From: Chitinimonas koreensis
GTDB lineage: Bacteria > Pseudomonadota > Gammaproteobacteria > Burkholderiales > Chitinimonadaceae
Reading direction: 5' to 3'
Assembly (NCBI RefSeq): GCF_014353015.1
Contig: NZ_CP060704.1
Span: forward strand, 2,009,001-2,073,000
DNA: 64,000 bases
Part shown: positions 17,492 to 26,972 of the stretch, one piece after another
Numbering within the stretch: position 1 is the stretch's first letter
Layout: each line of letters begins with the position of its first letter
Notes under the pieces: model-generated
What the model was told of the DNA's origin: nothing
What the model saw: only the letters and a program-made list of their open reading frames with translations
The model's database searches: none
Translations under genes and position numbers: made by a program

Positions 17492-18301
17492 TCAGGGCCT
17501 GGCCACCAGCGGCGTCGTCCCGTCGCTGACGATGACGGTGCAGCCCTTGTCGCAGCGCTCGTACAGGAACCGGCGGGCCTTGATGTCCTCGAGCTTGATG
17601 AACTGCTCGGGCGTCAGTCCCAGTTCGTTGCGGTAGGCATTGTCGGCCGCGGCGCGCGAGCGTTCGGCCTCCTTGCGCTGGTTTTCCGCCTCGCGGGCGG
17701 CTTCCATGGTCTTGCTGCGCTGCTTCTGGCGGCCGGTCTCGTTGATCTCCTCGAGGATCTTGCCGTCGGGCAGCACCTTGCCCAGGTTCACGTCCAGCAC
17801 CGCGACCGGCAGGCCGTAGTCCTTCACCAGCTTGCGGGTCGAGGCCAGGATGGCTTCCTCGAGCTGCTGCACCGACTGGTTGTCCGACAGCAGCTGGTTC
17901 AGCGTGTAGCGCTTGGCCGCGTTGCGCACGATGGTGCGGTACTGCTCCTTGAGGTTGTTGTCGTACCAGTGCTCGCCGTACTTCTTGATGATGGCGACCG
18001 GCTCGCGGATCTGCAGCTGCAGATAGGAATTGAAGTCGACCGGGATATTGTCGCCGGCCGTGATCAGGTCGTCGAAGCGCTCGTCGATCTTGATCGGCAC
18101 GATCGGTACGGCGATGCCGCTGGTGGACCACCAGTACCAGCCCGAGCCGGGCTTCTGGCTGTCGTCGCGCACGCCGCCGTGGCCGACGAAGTAAGGCTTG
18201 TCGACCAGCACCGTCTCGGTGCCCGGATCGGTGCTGATGCGGCTGCAGCCGGCCAGCGCGACGGCCAGCAGCGCGGCCAGGATGATCGGTGTCTTCTTCA
18301 T
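17492..18301 (-). CDS. SPFH/prohibitin-like lipoprotein
   Basis: Protein of 269 residues with a lipoprotein signal (MKKTPIILAALLAVALAGC; lipobox ALAGC). The mature part looks like an SPFH (band 7) domain: TETVLVDKPYFVG, an aromatic stretch GSGWYWWSTSG, VDFNSYLQLQIREPVAIIKK, and RNAAKRYTLNQLLSDNQSVQ. A charged, probably coiled-coil helix (RQKQRSKTMEAAREAENQRK and on) follows. SPFH proteins form membrane-bound oligomers; a lipoprotein form facing the periplasm is less common. It lies between guaB, which has its own terminator, and the TPR glycosyltransferase gene. Function unknown. Confidence 0.75.
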   Translation of the reverse strand: MKKTPIILAALLAVALAGCSRISTDPGTETVLVDKPYFVGHGGVRDDSQKPGSGWYWWSTSGIAVPIVPIKIDERFDDLITAGDNIPVDFNSYLQLQIREPVAIIKKYGEHWYDNNLKEQYRTIVRNAAKRYTLNQLLSDNQSVQQLEEAILASTRKLVKDYGLPVAVLDVNLGKVLPDGKILEEINETGRQKQRSKTMEAAREAENQRKEAERSRAAADNAYRNELGLTPEQFIKLEDIKARRFLYERCDKGCTVIVSDGTTPLVARP

Positions 18302-18407
18302 GTGCCCCTCCGGCGCGGTTCGGAAATCCCCCCGGCTTATAGCACCAAGCGGGCTCGGCGGGTTCGCGCCGTCGGCATGCGCTCGTCCGCAGGGCTTCAA
18401 AAGCAAA

Positions 18408-18430
18408 AGCCCCCGCGCAAGGCGGGGGCT
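18408..18430 (-). terminator. intrinsic terminator after guaB
   Basis: On the minus strand AGCCCCCGC and its complement form a perfect 9-bp stem with a 5-base loop, followed by TTTTGCTTTTG. It lies 31 bases after the guaB stop. Confidence 0.85.
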
Positions 18431-18460
18431 CCGGACGGCGAAGTCGGCGCGGGGGCCGGC

Positions 18461-19923
18461 TCAGTCGACGTGGTAGTTCGGCGCTTCCTTGGTGATCTGC
18501 ACGTCGTGCACGTGCGATTCGCGGATGCCGGCCGAGGTGATCTCGACGAACTCGGCGCGCGCATGCACGTCGGCGATGGTGGCGCAGCCGAGGTAGCCCA
18601 TCGACGAGCGCAGGCCGCCCATCAGCTGGTGGATCACCGCGCTCAGCGGGCCCTTGTAGGGCACGCGGCCTTCGATGCCCTCGGGCACCAGCTTGTCGGC
18701 GTTGTTGACGTTGTCCTGGAAGTAGCGGTCGCTCGAGCCTTGCTGCATCGCGCCGAGCGAACCCATGCCGCGGTAGCTCTTGTAGGAACGGCCCTGGTAC
18801 AGCTCGACCTCGCCCGGGGCTTCCTCGGTGCCGGCGAACAGGCCGCCGAGCATCACCAGGTTGGCGCCGGCCGCGATGGCCTTGGAGATGTCGCCCGAGA
18901 AGCGGATGCCGCCGTCGGCGATCAGCGGGACGCCGCTGCCGCGCAGCGCGTCGGCCACGTTGGCCACCGCCGAGATCTGCGGCACGCCGACGCCGGCCAC
19001 GATGCGGGTGGTGCAGATCGAGCCGGGGCCGATGCCGACCTTGACGCCGTCGGCGCCGGCTTCGACCAGCGCCAGCGCGGCGGCGGCGGTGGCGATGTTG
19101 CCGCCGATCACCTGCACCTGCGGGAAGTGCTTCTTCACCCAGGTCACCCGGTCCAGCACGCCCTGGCTGTGGCCGTGGGCGGTGTCGACCACGATCACGT
19201 CGACGCCGGCCTCGACCAGCAGCTCGACGCGCTCCTCGGTGCCGGCACCGACGCCGACCGCGGCGCCGACGCGCAGGCGGCCCTGGCTGTCCTTGGCGGC
19301 ATGCGGGTGCTCGGTGGTCTTGATGATGTCCTTGACGGTGATCAGGCCGCGCAGCTTGAACGCTTCGTCGACCACCAGCACGCGCTCCAGCCGGTGGGCG
19401 TGCATCAGCTCGCGCGCCTCGTCGATGCTGGCGCCTTCGCGCACCGTCACCAGGCGGTCCTTCGGCGTCATGATGCTCGACACCGGGGCGTCGAGCCGCG
19501 TCTCGAAGCGCAGGTCGCGGTTGGTGACGATGCCGACCACTTGGCCGCTGGCCTCGACCACCGGCAGGCCGGAAATGCGGTGCTGGCGCGTCAGCGTCAG
19601 CACGTCGCGCACCAGCATGTCGGGCTTGACCGTCACCGGGTCCTTCACCACGCCGCTTTCGTAGCGCTTCACCTTGCTCACTTCCTGCGCCTGGGCGCGG
19701 GCCGGCAGGTTCTTGTGGACGATGCCGATGCCGCCTTCCTGCGCCATGGCGATGGCGAGACGGCCCTCGGTCACCGTATCCATGGCGGCCGAGACGAGGG
19801 CAGGTTGAGGCGGATTTCGCGCGTGAGCTGGGTCGAGAGGTCGACATCGCGCGGCAGGACGTTGGAGTGGGCGGGGACGAGCAGAACGTCGTCGAAGGTC
19901 AGCGCTTTTTGAATAACTCGCAT
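18461..19923 (-). CDS. guaB: IMP dehydrogenase GuaB, single-base frameshift as sequenced
   Basis: IMP dehydrogenase makes XMP from IMP with NAD+, the committed step of guanine nucleotide synthesis. The true N-terminus begins at the ATG at 19923 (MRVIQKALTFDDVLLVPAHS, then NVLPRDVDLSTQLTREIRLN). The frame is lost at codon 42 and resumes as LVSAAMDTVTEGRLAIAMAQ one base out of register. Restoring one C in the CCC run (complement of GGG at 19798-19800) gives 487 residues, as normal. The rest is intact: two CBS domains (about 95-200), the catalytic loop GIGPGSICTTRIVAGVG with its cysteine, the flap near KGPLSAVIHQLMGGLRSSMG, and the C-terminal NYHVD. As written the gene would make no enzyme, which would cause guanine auxotrophy, so a sequencing error is likelier. 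guaA is not adjacent. Confidence 0.9.
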
Positions 19924-19949
19924 GGCTAAGTCCCTGGCGGCAAAAACGG

Positions 19950-19955
19950 ATTGTA
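19950..19955 (-). promoter_or_regulatory. possible -10 element for guaB
   Basis: On the minus strand TACAAT lies 26 bases before the guaB ATG and is followed by CCG, as in other putative -10 elements here. An AGGGAC ribosome binding site lies between. The -35 region is poor. Confidence 0.4.
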
Positions 19956-20077
19956 CCTCAAATCGGTGCCCGCTCGGACAGGCGGCGACAGCCGCGGTTC
20001 AGCGCGGCATGGGCTATGCTTGGATCGCCGGCCCGCAGCGTCCCGCGCGGCGGCCGGCCAACGACAACGAGGAGTCC

Positions 20078-21250
20078 ATGTCCGAACCCCGCCCTCCGCT
20101 CGTCGGGCTGATCATGTCCGGCGGCGGCGCCCGTGCCGCCTACCAGGTCGGCGTGCTGCGCGCGATCGCCAAGATGCTGCCGCCGCAGGCCGACAACCCG
20201 TTCCAGATCATCTGCGGCACCTCGGCCGGCGGCATCAACGCCGCCTCGCTGGCGGCCGGCGCCACCCAGTTCCGCAAGAGCGTGTGCAAACTCGAGTACG
20301 TCTGGAAGAACCTGTCGGTCGAGGACGTCTACCGCACCGACGTCGGCACCATGTGCCGCTATTTCTTCCATTGGGTCGGCTCGCTGTTCACCGGCGGCTT
20401 CGGCCGGCTCAATCCCAAGGCCTTCCTCGACAACGAACCGCTGGGCGGCCTGCTGGAGCGCTTGATCGATTTCGACGGCATCGAGCACTCGATCCAGGCC
20501 GGCCAATTGCGCGCGCTCAGCATCACCGCCTCGGGCTACAACTCGGGCCAGTCGGTCTCGTTCTTCCAGGCCGCGCCCGACCTCAAGGGCTGGAACCGGG
20601 CCCAGCGCGTGGGCACCCGCACGCGCATCGAATTGCGTCACCTGCTGGCCTCGGCGGCCATCCCCTTCGTGTTCCCGGCGGTGCAGATCAACCGCGAGTG
20701 GTTCGGCGACGGTTCGGTGCGCCAGGTCGCGCCGATCAGCCCGGCGCTGCACCTGGGCGCCGAGAAGGTGCTGGTGGTCGGCGTCTCGCCGCCGCGCGAG
20801 GAGCCGCTCGAGCGGCTCTACGCGCCGGACTATCCGACGCTGGCCCAGGTCGCCGGCCACCTGATGAACAGCGTGTTCATCGACGGCATGGAGGTCGATC
20901 TCGAACGCATCGCGCGGGTCAACCGCACGCTGTCCTTCGTGCCCGACGAGGTCAAGCACCGCCGCGACGTGCAGCTGCGCGAGGTCGAGATCCTGGTGAT
21001 CGCGCCGTCCAAGCCGCTCGAGCAGATCGCCTCGCGCCATACCGGCCGCTTTCCGTGGACCATGCGCTTCGTGCTCGGCGGCCTCGGCGCGCTCAAGCGG
21101 CAGGGTTCGGTACTGGCGTCCTACCTGCTGTTCCACCGCCGCTACGCGCGCGACCTGATCGAATTGGGCTATACCGACGCCATGCGGCGGCGCGACGACA
21201 TCCTGAAATTTCTCGGCTATGATCCCGCAGCCCTCGAAACCGGGGACTGA
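20078..21250 (+). CDS. patatin-like phospholipase
   Basis: Protein of 390 residues starting at MSEPRPPLVGLIMSGGGARA after a GAGGAG site. It carries the patatin features: the glycine-rich oxyanion motif SGGGARAAYQVGVL, the nucleophile elbow GTSAGGINAASL (serine in GxSxG), and the catalytic aspartate in REWFGDGSVRQ. Bacterial members are acyl hydrolases acting on phospholipids or lipid esters. No signal peptide is present. A longer frame extends to 19922 but overlaps the guaB promoter. It is followed after 25 bp by two lipoprotein genes and dsbB on the same strand, so it may head a four-gene operon. Confidence 0.9.
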   Translation: MSEPRPPLVGLIMSGGGARAAYQVGVLRAIAKMLPPQADNPFQIICGTSAGGINAASLAAGATQFRKSVCKLEYVWKNLSVEDVYRTDVGTMCRYFFHWVGSLFTGGFGRLNPKAFLDNEPLGGLLERLIDFDGIEHSIQAGQLRALSITASGYNSGQSVSFFQAAPDLKGWNRAQRVGTRTRIELRHLLASAAIPFVFPAVQINREWFGDGSVRQVAPISPALHLGAEKVLVVGVSPPREEPLERLYAPDYPTLAQVAGHLMNSVFIDGMEVDLERIARVNRTLSFVPDEVKHRRDVQLREVEILVIAPSKPLEQIASRHTGRFPWTMRFVLGGLGALKRQGSVLASYLLFHRRYARDLIELGYTDAMRRRDDILKFLGYDPAALETGD

Positions 21251-21275
21251 GCGCCCTCATCGACCGGAATCCGCC

Positions 21276-21818
21276 TTGCGCCGCTACCTGCTTCCCCTCG
21301 CCCTCGTGCTGTCCTTGTCCGCCTGTGCGCAGATCCGCGCCCAGATGGCGGCGCGCGAGGCGGCCCAGGCGCCGACCGCACCGCTGCTGCGCGCGCCGGC
21401 CGACTGGGGCGAGCTGGCCCACCAGGTCGCGCTGCGCGCCAGCCAGCGCGCCAGCCAGGTGTCGGAGCTCGGCCGCAAGCCGATCTTCGTGGCCGAGCCG
21501 AGCCGGCCGACGCCGTTCGCGCGCGCGCTCAACCAGTACCTGCGCACCAGCCTGGCCGAGCTCGGGCTCGCGGTGGCGCAGAAGCGCGACGACGGCGTGG
21601 TGGTGCTCGAGGCCGACATCCAGTCGGTGCGCATGGCCGAGGGCCTGCAGGTGGTGGTGACCACCTCGATCGGCAACGGCAGCCGCTACCTGTTCCGCGA
21701 TACCGAGGCCTACGCGGTCAGCCAGGCCGACGTGCCGCTCTACGACGAATCGCTGCTGCCCGCGCCGCCGGCGCCGCCGGTCCCGGTCAAGCGCATGAAC
21801 GTGACCGGGGGCGCCTGA
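21276..21818 (+). CDS. small lipoprotein upstream of flgO-like gene
   Basis: Protein of 180 residues starting with TTG at 21276, chosen because it opens a lipoprotein signal (MRRYLLPLALVLSLSAC, lipobox LSAC). An in-frame ATG at 21219 would overlap the patatin gene and bury the signal. The mature part includes IFVAEPSRPTPFARALNQYL and VVLEADIQSVRMAEGLQVVV, and ends in a proline-rich tail. This resembles small outer-membrane lipoproteins related to FlgO-type proteins, but I cannot name a family. It overlaps the next gene at TGATG, so the two are translationally coupled and may act together. Confidence 0.7.
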   Translation: MRRYLLPLALVLSLSACAQIRAQMAAREAAQAPTAPLLRAPADWGELAHQVALRASQRASQVSELGRKPIFVAEPSRPTPFARALNQYLRTSLAELGLAVAQKRDDGVVVLEADIQSVRMAEGLQVVVTTSIGNGSRYLFRDTEAYAVSQADVPLYDESLLPAPPAPPVPVKRMNVTGGA

Positions 21819-22336
21819 TGCGCGCGCTGGCCGTTCTCGCCCTGCTGTTCGCGCTGGCCGGCTGCGCCGCCAGCCAGCCCGGCGCCAAGAATCCGCTGAT
21901 CCGCGCCAGCTACGAGGCGGCCGACCGGCTGGCCGACATGGGCGGCGCGATGGTGCCGGACCAGCCGGTGATCGTGGCCACCCTGGTCAACATCGACAAG
22001 CTGACCGAGTCGTCGACCTTCGGTCGCGTGCTGGCCGAGCAGGTCGCCACCCGGCTCTTGGGGCGCGGCTATCCGGTGATCGAGCTCAAGCTGCGCGGCA
22101 GCGTGTTCGTGCGCGAGGGAACCGGCGAACTGCTGCTGTCGCGCGAGGTGAAGGACATCAGCAGCGCCCACAACGCGCAGGCGGTGGTGGTCGGCAGCTA
22201 CGCGGTCGGCGCCGACAAGATCTACCTGAACCTCAAGCTGGTGCGGCCGACCGACAACCGCGTGCTGGCCGCAGACGACGTCGCCATCGACCTCGATGAA
22301 ACCACCCGGGCCTTGCTGTTGTCCGAGCCGTCCTGA
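21818..22336 (+). CDS. FlgO-like outer membrane lipoprotein
   Basis: Protein of 172 residues with signal MRALAVLALLFALAGCAASQ (lipobox LAGC). The body resembles the FlgO domain: ASYEAADRLADMGGAMVPDQ, VIVATLVNIDKLTESSTFGR, LAEQVATRLLGRGYPVIELK and AQAVVVGSYAVGADKIYLNL. FlgO of Vibrio is an outer-membrane protein needed for stable flagella, but many homologues lie outside flagellar loci, as here where no flagellar gene is present. The start ATG overlaps the previous stop. dsbB follows 22 bp later. Confidence 0.78.
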   Translation: MRALAVLALLFALAGCAASQPGAKNPLIRASYEAADRLADMGGAMVPDQPVIVATLVNIDKLTESSTFGRVLAEQVATRLLGRGYPVIELKLRGSVFVREGTGELLLSREVKDISSAHNAQAVVVGSYAVGADKIYLNLKLVRPTDNRVLAADDVAIDLDETTRALLLSEPS

Positions 22337-22358
22337 TCCACTCTCCCACCCCGACACC

Positions 22359-22847
22359 ATGAACTGGCTGACCTCCCGCCGCGCGGGCTTCTTCGCGCTC
22401 TTCCTCGCCTGCGCCGGCATGATGGCCTTCGCGCTCTACCTGCAGCACTACAAGTTCCTCAACCCCTGCCCGCTGTGCATGTTCCAGCGCGTGTTCGTGA
22501 TCGCGGTCGGGGTGCTGTCGCTGCTGGCCGCGCTGCACGGCGGCGCGCCGCGGCTGTGGGGCGCGCTGATCGCATTGACCGGCCTGGCCGGCTTCTCGAT
22601 CGCGGTGCGCCATACGGTGTTGCAGTACTTCCCGCCGGACAGCCTGCCCAGCTGCGGCGCCGGCCTGTTCCAGATGCTCGACAGCGCGCCGTTCGGCCAA
22701 GTGGTGGCCGACGTGCTGCGCGGTACCGGCGAATGCGCGGTGATCGACTGGAAGCTGCTGGGCTTGTCGCTGCCGGGCTGGACCGCGCTCGGCTTCGCCG
22801 GCCTGATCGCCGTGGCGCTGTGGCTGGGCTTCCGCGCGCGGCGCTGA
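22359..22847 (+). CDS. dsbB: disulfide bond formation protein B
   Basis: Inner-membrane protein of 162 residues that reoxidises DsbA and passes electrons to quinones. The first cysteine pair is in NPCPLCMFQR (CPLC) after the first helix, and the second in LPSCGAGLFQ and GECAVIDWKL, as in the family. Four membrane helices are evident, among them FFALFLACAGMMAFALYLQ, VFVIAVGVLSLLAALHG and WTALGFAGLIAVALWLGF. The start at 22359 gives the standard N-terminus; a longer frame from 22296 adds a Pro/Cys-rich stretch. It ends the patatin/lipoprotein run and is followed by a terminator. Confidence 0.93.
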   Translation: MNWLTSRRAGFFALFLACAGMMAFALYLQHYKFLNPCPLCMFQRVFVIAVGVLSLLAALHGGAPRLWGALIALTGLAGFSIAVRHTVLQYFPPDSLPSCGAGLFQMLDSAPFGQVVADVLRGTGECAVIDWKLLGLSLPGWTALGFAGLIAVALWLGFRARR

Positions 22848-22873
22848 GCGGACCGGCCGGCCCGCAATGAAGA

Positions 22874-22895
22874 ACGGGGCGCTTGGGCGCCCCGT
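22874..22895 (+). terminator. intrinsic terminator after dsbB
   Basis: ACGGGGCGC pairs with GCGCCCCGT around TTGG, followed by a short T-run. Confidence 0.8.
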
Positions 22896-22953
22896 TTCGC
22901 ATGCTCGTCGCCGACCGCTGCGGTCGATCTTGCGCACCGCCCGCGGCATATCC

Positions 22954-23021
22954 GTAGGAGCGGCTTCAGCCGCGAATCGCGGGCGTGGACGCTTGACCCA
23001 TTCGCGGCTGAAGCCACTCCT
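22954..23021. repeat. REP-like inverted pair, GCGGCTTCAGCCGCGAA family (copy 3)
   Basis: GTAGGAGCGGCTTCAGCCGC and the inverse TTCGCGGCTGAAGCCACTCC lie between the converging dsbB operon and the following minus-strand gene. Confidence 0.8.
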
Positions 23022-23080
23022 GCGCGCTGCGTCCGGCGTTTGTGCCACGGCCGAGGGCCCTCGCCACCTCAGCCAGGTCT

Positions 23081-23809
23081 TCAAGCCGCCATCAGGCCCT
23101 GCAGGTCGGCGGTGCCGAGCTGTTTCTGCACCTTGCTCGGCGCTTCCGGATCGCCGGCCAGGAAGTAGAAGAACTCGCGCGCCAGGCTGACGAAGATATG
23201 CCAGCGGTCCTGCCGCGGGAACAGCACCAGCACCTTGTCGACGCCGCCGCGATAGCTGTCGGTATTGGCGGCCGAATCGCGGATCGAATACAGCAGCAGC
23301 TTCACCAGTTTCAATCGCAGCGCGACGTTGGCGTCGTCGAAGCCGGCCTTGCGCAATTCCTCGATATAGCGGCCCAGGCACTTGAGCTGATGGATATGGC
23401 GTTCGAGCTGGGCCAGCGTGGTCTGCGACCACGGGTCGGCCTCCATCCGCCGCAGCGCCTCGTCGAGCGAAGACGCTTCGCCGGCGGCGGCCAGGGTGCC
23501 GCTGCTGGCGATGGCGGCCGGCGCCGCCACGGCTGCCGGGCGCGGCGCCGGCGCGGCGGTGGTCTCGCCGCTCCAATAGGGGAAGAACTCGCGGATCAGG
23601 TTGACGAACTGGGCGTCGTCGGGAAAGTTGCGCAGCGTCAGCTCGGACGCCTTGCGGTAGCCGATGCCGTCCTGCGGCAGGTCGCGCAGCGTGGACAGCA
23701 GGTGGCGCAGGAAATGCCGCGCCAGGGTGAGCTGCTTGGTCGCGACGTCGCGCCGCCGCAGGTCTTCGAGGAATTGGTCGAGTGCGGCGTCGGGCGAGGG
23801 TCGGCTCAT
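23081..23809 (-). CDS. uncharacterised protein, paralogue of the next gene
   Basis: Protein of 242 residues with no signal peptide or membrane helix. I do not recognise the family. It aligns by eye with the 224-residue product of the upstream gene: both have an N-terminal ALxxxL...ATxxLTxxxHFLRHL block, a YRxA motif, a REFxPxW motif, a central DPWS motif, a YRxGVD motif and a C-terminal AREFFYF. This copy has an Ala/Pro-rich linker (about residues 85-115) that the other lacks. The predicted structure is mostly helical. The genes are 65 bp apart on one strand and probably one operon, divergent from an ABC-F gene. A role as a heteromeric pair is possible but unproven. Confidence 0.7.
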   Translation of the reverse strand: MSRPSPDAALDQFLEDLRRRDVATKQLTLARHFLRHLLSTLRDLPQDGIGYRKASELTLRNFPDDAQFVNLIREFFPYWSGETTAAPAPRPAAVAAPAAIASSGTLAAAGEASSLDEALRRMEADPWSQTTLAQLERHIHQLKCLGRYIEELRKAGFDDANVALRLKLVKLLLYSIRDSAANTDSYRGGVDKVLVLFPRQDRWHIFVSLAREFFYFLAGDPEAPSKVQKQLGTADLQGLMAA

Positions 23810-23874
23810 GGCGGCGTCGGGTCGGTTCTATCGGTGCAAGGTTTATGTATAGATCGCCGGGCCCGATCGTGCGC

Positions 23875-24549
23875 TCAGGCCGCGCGGGCCAGCGACGGCG
23901 TGCCGGGGTTGAAGCCGTTCCAGAAGTAGAAGAACTCGCGCGCCATCTCGATGAAGGCGCGCCGGGCGTCTTCCTTGGAGAACAGCGTGAGCATGGCGTC
24001 GACGCCGGCGCGGTAGGCGGTCGGCGTCGGCTCGGCGTGGCGGATCACGTACAGCAGCAACAGCAAGAGGCGCTCGCGGATGTCGCGCACCGCGTCGCTG
24101 GCGCCCTGTTCGGCCAGCAGCGCGATATAGCCCTCGAGGCTCGGATGGGCCTGGCGGCTCCACGGATCCTGGTCGAGCCGGGCGAACATGTCGATCAGGC
24201 CGCCCTGCAGGTCGACCTGGGCCTGCTCGAGCGACAGCGCGTCGGCGGCGTGCAGGCGGGCGATGGTCTTGAGGTCGCCGATCCAGAACGGATGGAATTC
24301 GCGGGCGGAGGTGATGATCTCGAACTGCTGCTCGAGCGGGAAGCGCGCCACCGTATCGTCGACCGCGCGGCGGTAGCCGGCGTCGTCCTCGCCGATCAGG
24401 CTGTCGGCGTACTGCTCGAGCGCCGTCACCAGGTGACGCAGGAAATGCTTGCGCCGGGTCAGCACGCTGGTCGCCGCACCCTTGTTCTTCAACAGGTTGA
24501 GGTAGGCGGTCAGGGCGGTGTCGGCGTGTCGGGGATCGGTCGGCGGCAT
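23875..24549 (-). CDS. uncharacterised protein, paralogue of the preceding gene
   Basis: Protein of 224 residues starting MPPTDPRHADTALTAYLNLL. Not recognised. It shares the motif order of its neighbour: TRRKHFLRHLVTALEQY, GYRRAVDDTVARFPLEQQFE, AREFHPFWIGDL, DQDPWSRQAHPSLEGYIALL, YRAGVDAMLTLFSKEDARRA and AREFFYFWNGFNPGTPS. A leucine-rich helix (ERLLLLLLYVIRHA) lies in the middle; it is amphipathic rather than clearly membrane-spanning. It is the first gene of the pair, divergent from the ABC-F gene with an 86-bp gap that must contain both promoters. Confidence 0.7.
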   Translation of the reverse strand: MPPTDPRHADTALTAYLNLLKNKGAATSVLTRRKHFLRHLVTALEQYADSLIGEDDAGYRRAVDDTVARFPLEQQFEIITSAREFHPFWIGDLKTIARLHAADALSLEQAQVDLQGGLIDMFARLDQDPWSRQAHPSLEGYIALLAEQGASDAVRDIRERLLLLLLYVIRHAEPTPTAYRAGVDAMLTLFSKEDARRAFIEMAREFFYFWNGFNPGTPSLARAA

Positions 24550-24635
24550 CGGTTGGGCGGGCCAGGAGCTACCTGACCGATTCTAGTTGATTTGGCGGTC
24601 GGTGGAGGCGGGCGCACAACTGTTAAAATTCGCCG

Positions 24636-26534
<1,899 letters not shown>

Positions 26535-26628
26535 GCGCCGCCGGCCGGGGTGCTTCTGCAGGCGCGGCTTCTGCCGCGAATGCGTGCGGTCCGCCGCCAT
26601 CCGTGGCTGAAGCCTGGATGAAAAAGAT
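26535..26628. repeat. degenerate REP-like inverted pair (copy 4)
   Basis: GCAGGCGCGGCTTCTGCCGC (from 26559) and the imperfect inverse ATCCGTGGCTGAAGCC (from 26599) form a decayed copy of the GCGGCTTCAGCCGCGAA family after the ABC-F gene. Confidence 0.6.
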
Positions 26629-26710
26629 TCACCGCAGAGGACGCGGAGAAGGCGAGTTCGGTTCATGCCCGGAGGATGGCCCCGCGTCCTCGGCGTCCTC
26701 TGCGGTGAAA
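26629..26710. repeat. dispersed inverted element, ACCGCAGAGGACGC family (copy 1)
   Basis: TTCACCGCAGAGGACGCGGA at the left end and GTCCTCGGCGTCCTCTGCGG at the right end are inverted copies around a variable 40-bp centre. Further copies lie at 30479-30594 and 34765-34849. Confidence 0.75.
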
Positions 26711-26752
26711 GTCTGTTCCGTTCCGCTTGGTGCTGCAGCTCGCTGCGACGCA

Positions 26753-26858
26753 GTCGCCCACCGTGATGTAGTCGCTCGCCGCGAGGTAGTCATCCGCCGT
26801 GAGGTAGTCGCCCGCCGCGAGGTAGTCGCCCGCCGCGACGTAGTCGCGGCGTAGCGAC
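26753..26858. repeat. 18-bp tandem repeat, about six units
   Basis: Units of the form GTCGCCCGCCGCGAGGTA lie head to tail with increasing divergence at both ends. They are part of a 438-bp gap (26535-26972) that holds only repeats and the MFS gene promoter region. I see no gene there. Confidence 0.75.
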
Positions 26859-26972
26859 TACCGATATTTATATCGCCCGGCCGCCGTGCCCGGGCGCTCC
26901 GCATGGCTTACATTGCCTGACCACCGCCGCGGCCCGACCGCGGCGGGGACCGTTCACCCTACCCAAGTCGCC

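Noticed and set aside
15218..19912. Plus-strand frame of 1564 codons over the TPR glycosyltransferase, SPFH and guaB genes
   Set aside because: It crosses three clear minus-strand genes, a terminator and a promoter region, and is rich in Arg, Ala and Gly without any domain. Antisense of GC-rich genes often stays open.
26629..26904. Minus-strand frame of 91 codons with repeated TTSRRA
   Set aside because: It is produced by the 18-bp tandem repeat and the dispersed inverted element; it has no ribosome site and no independent protein features.
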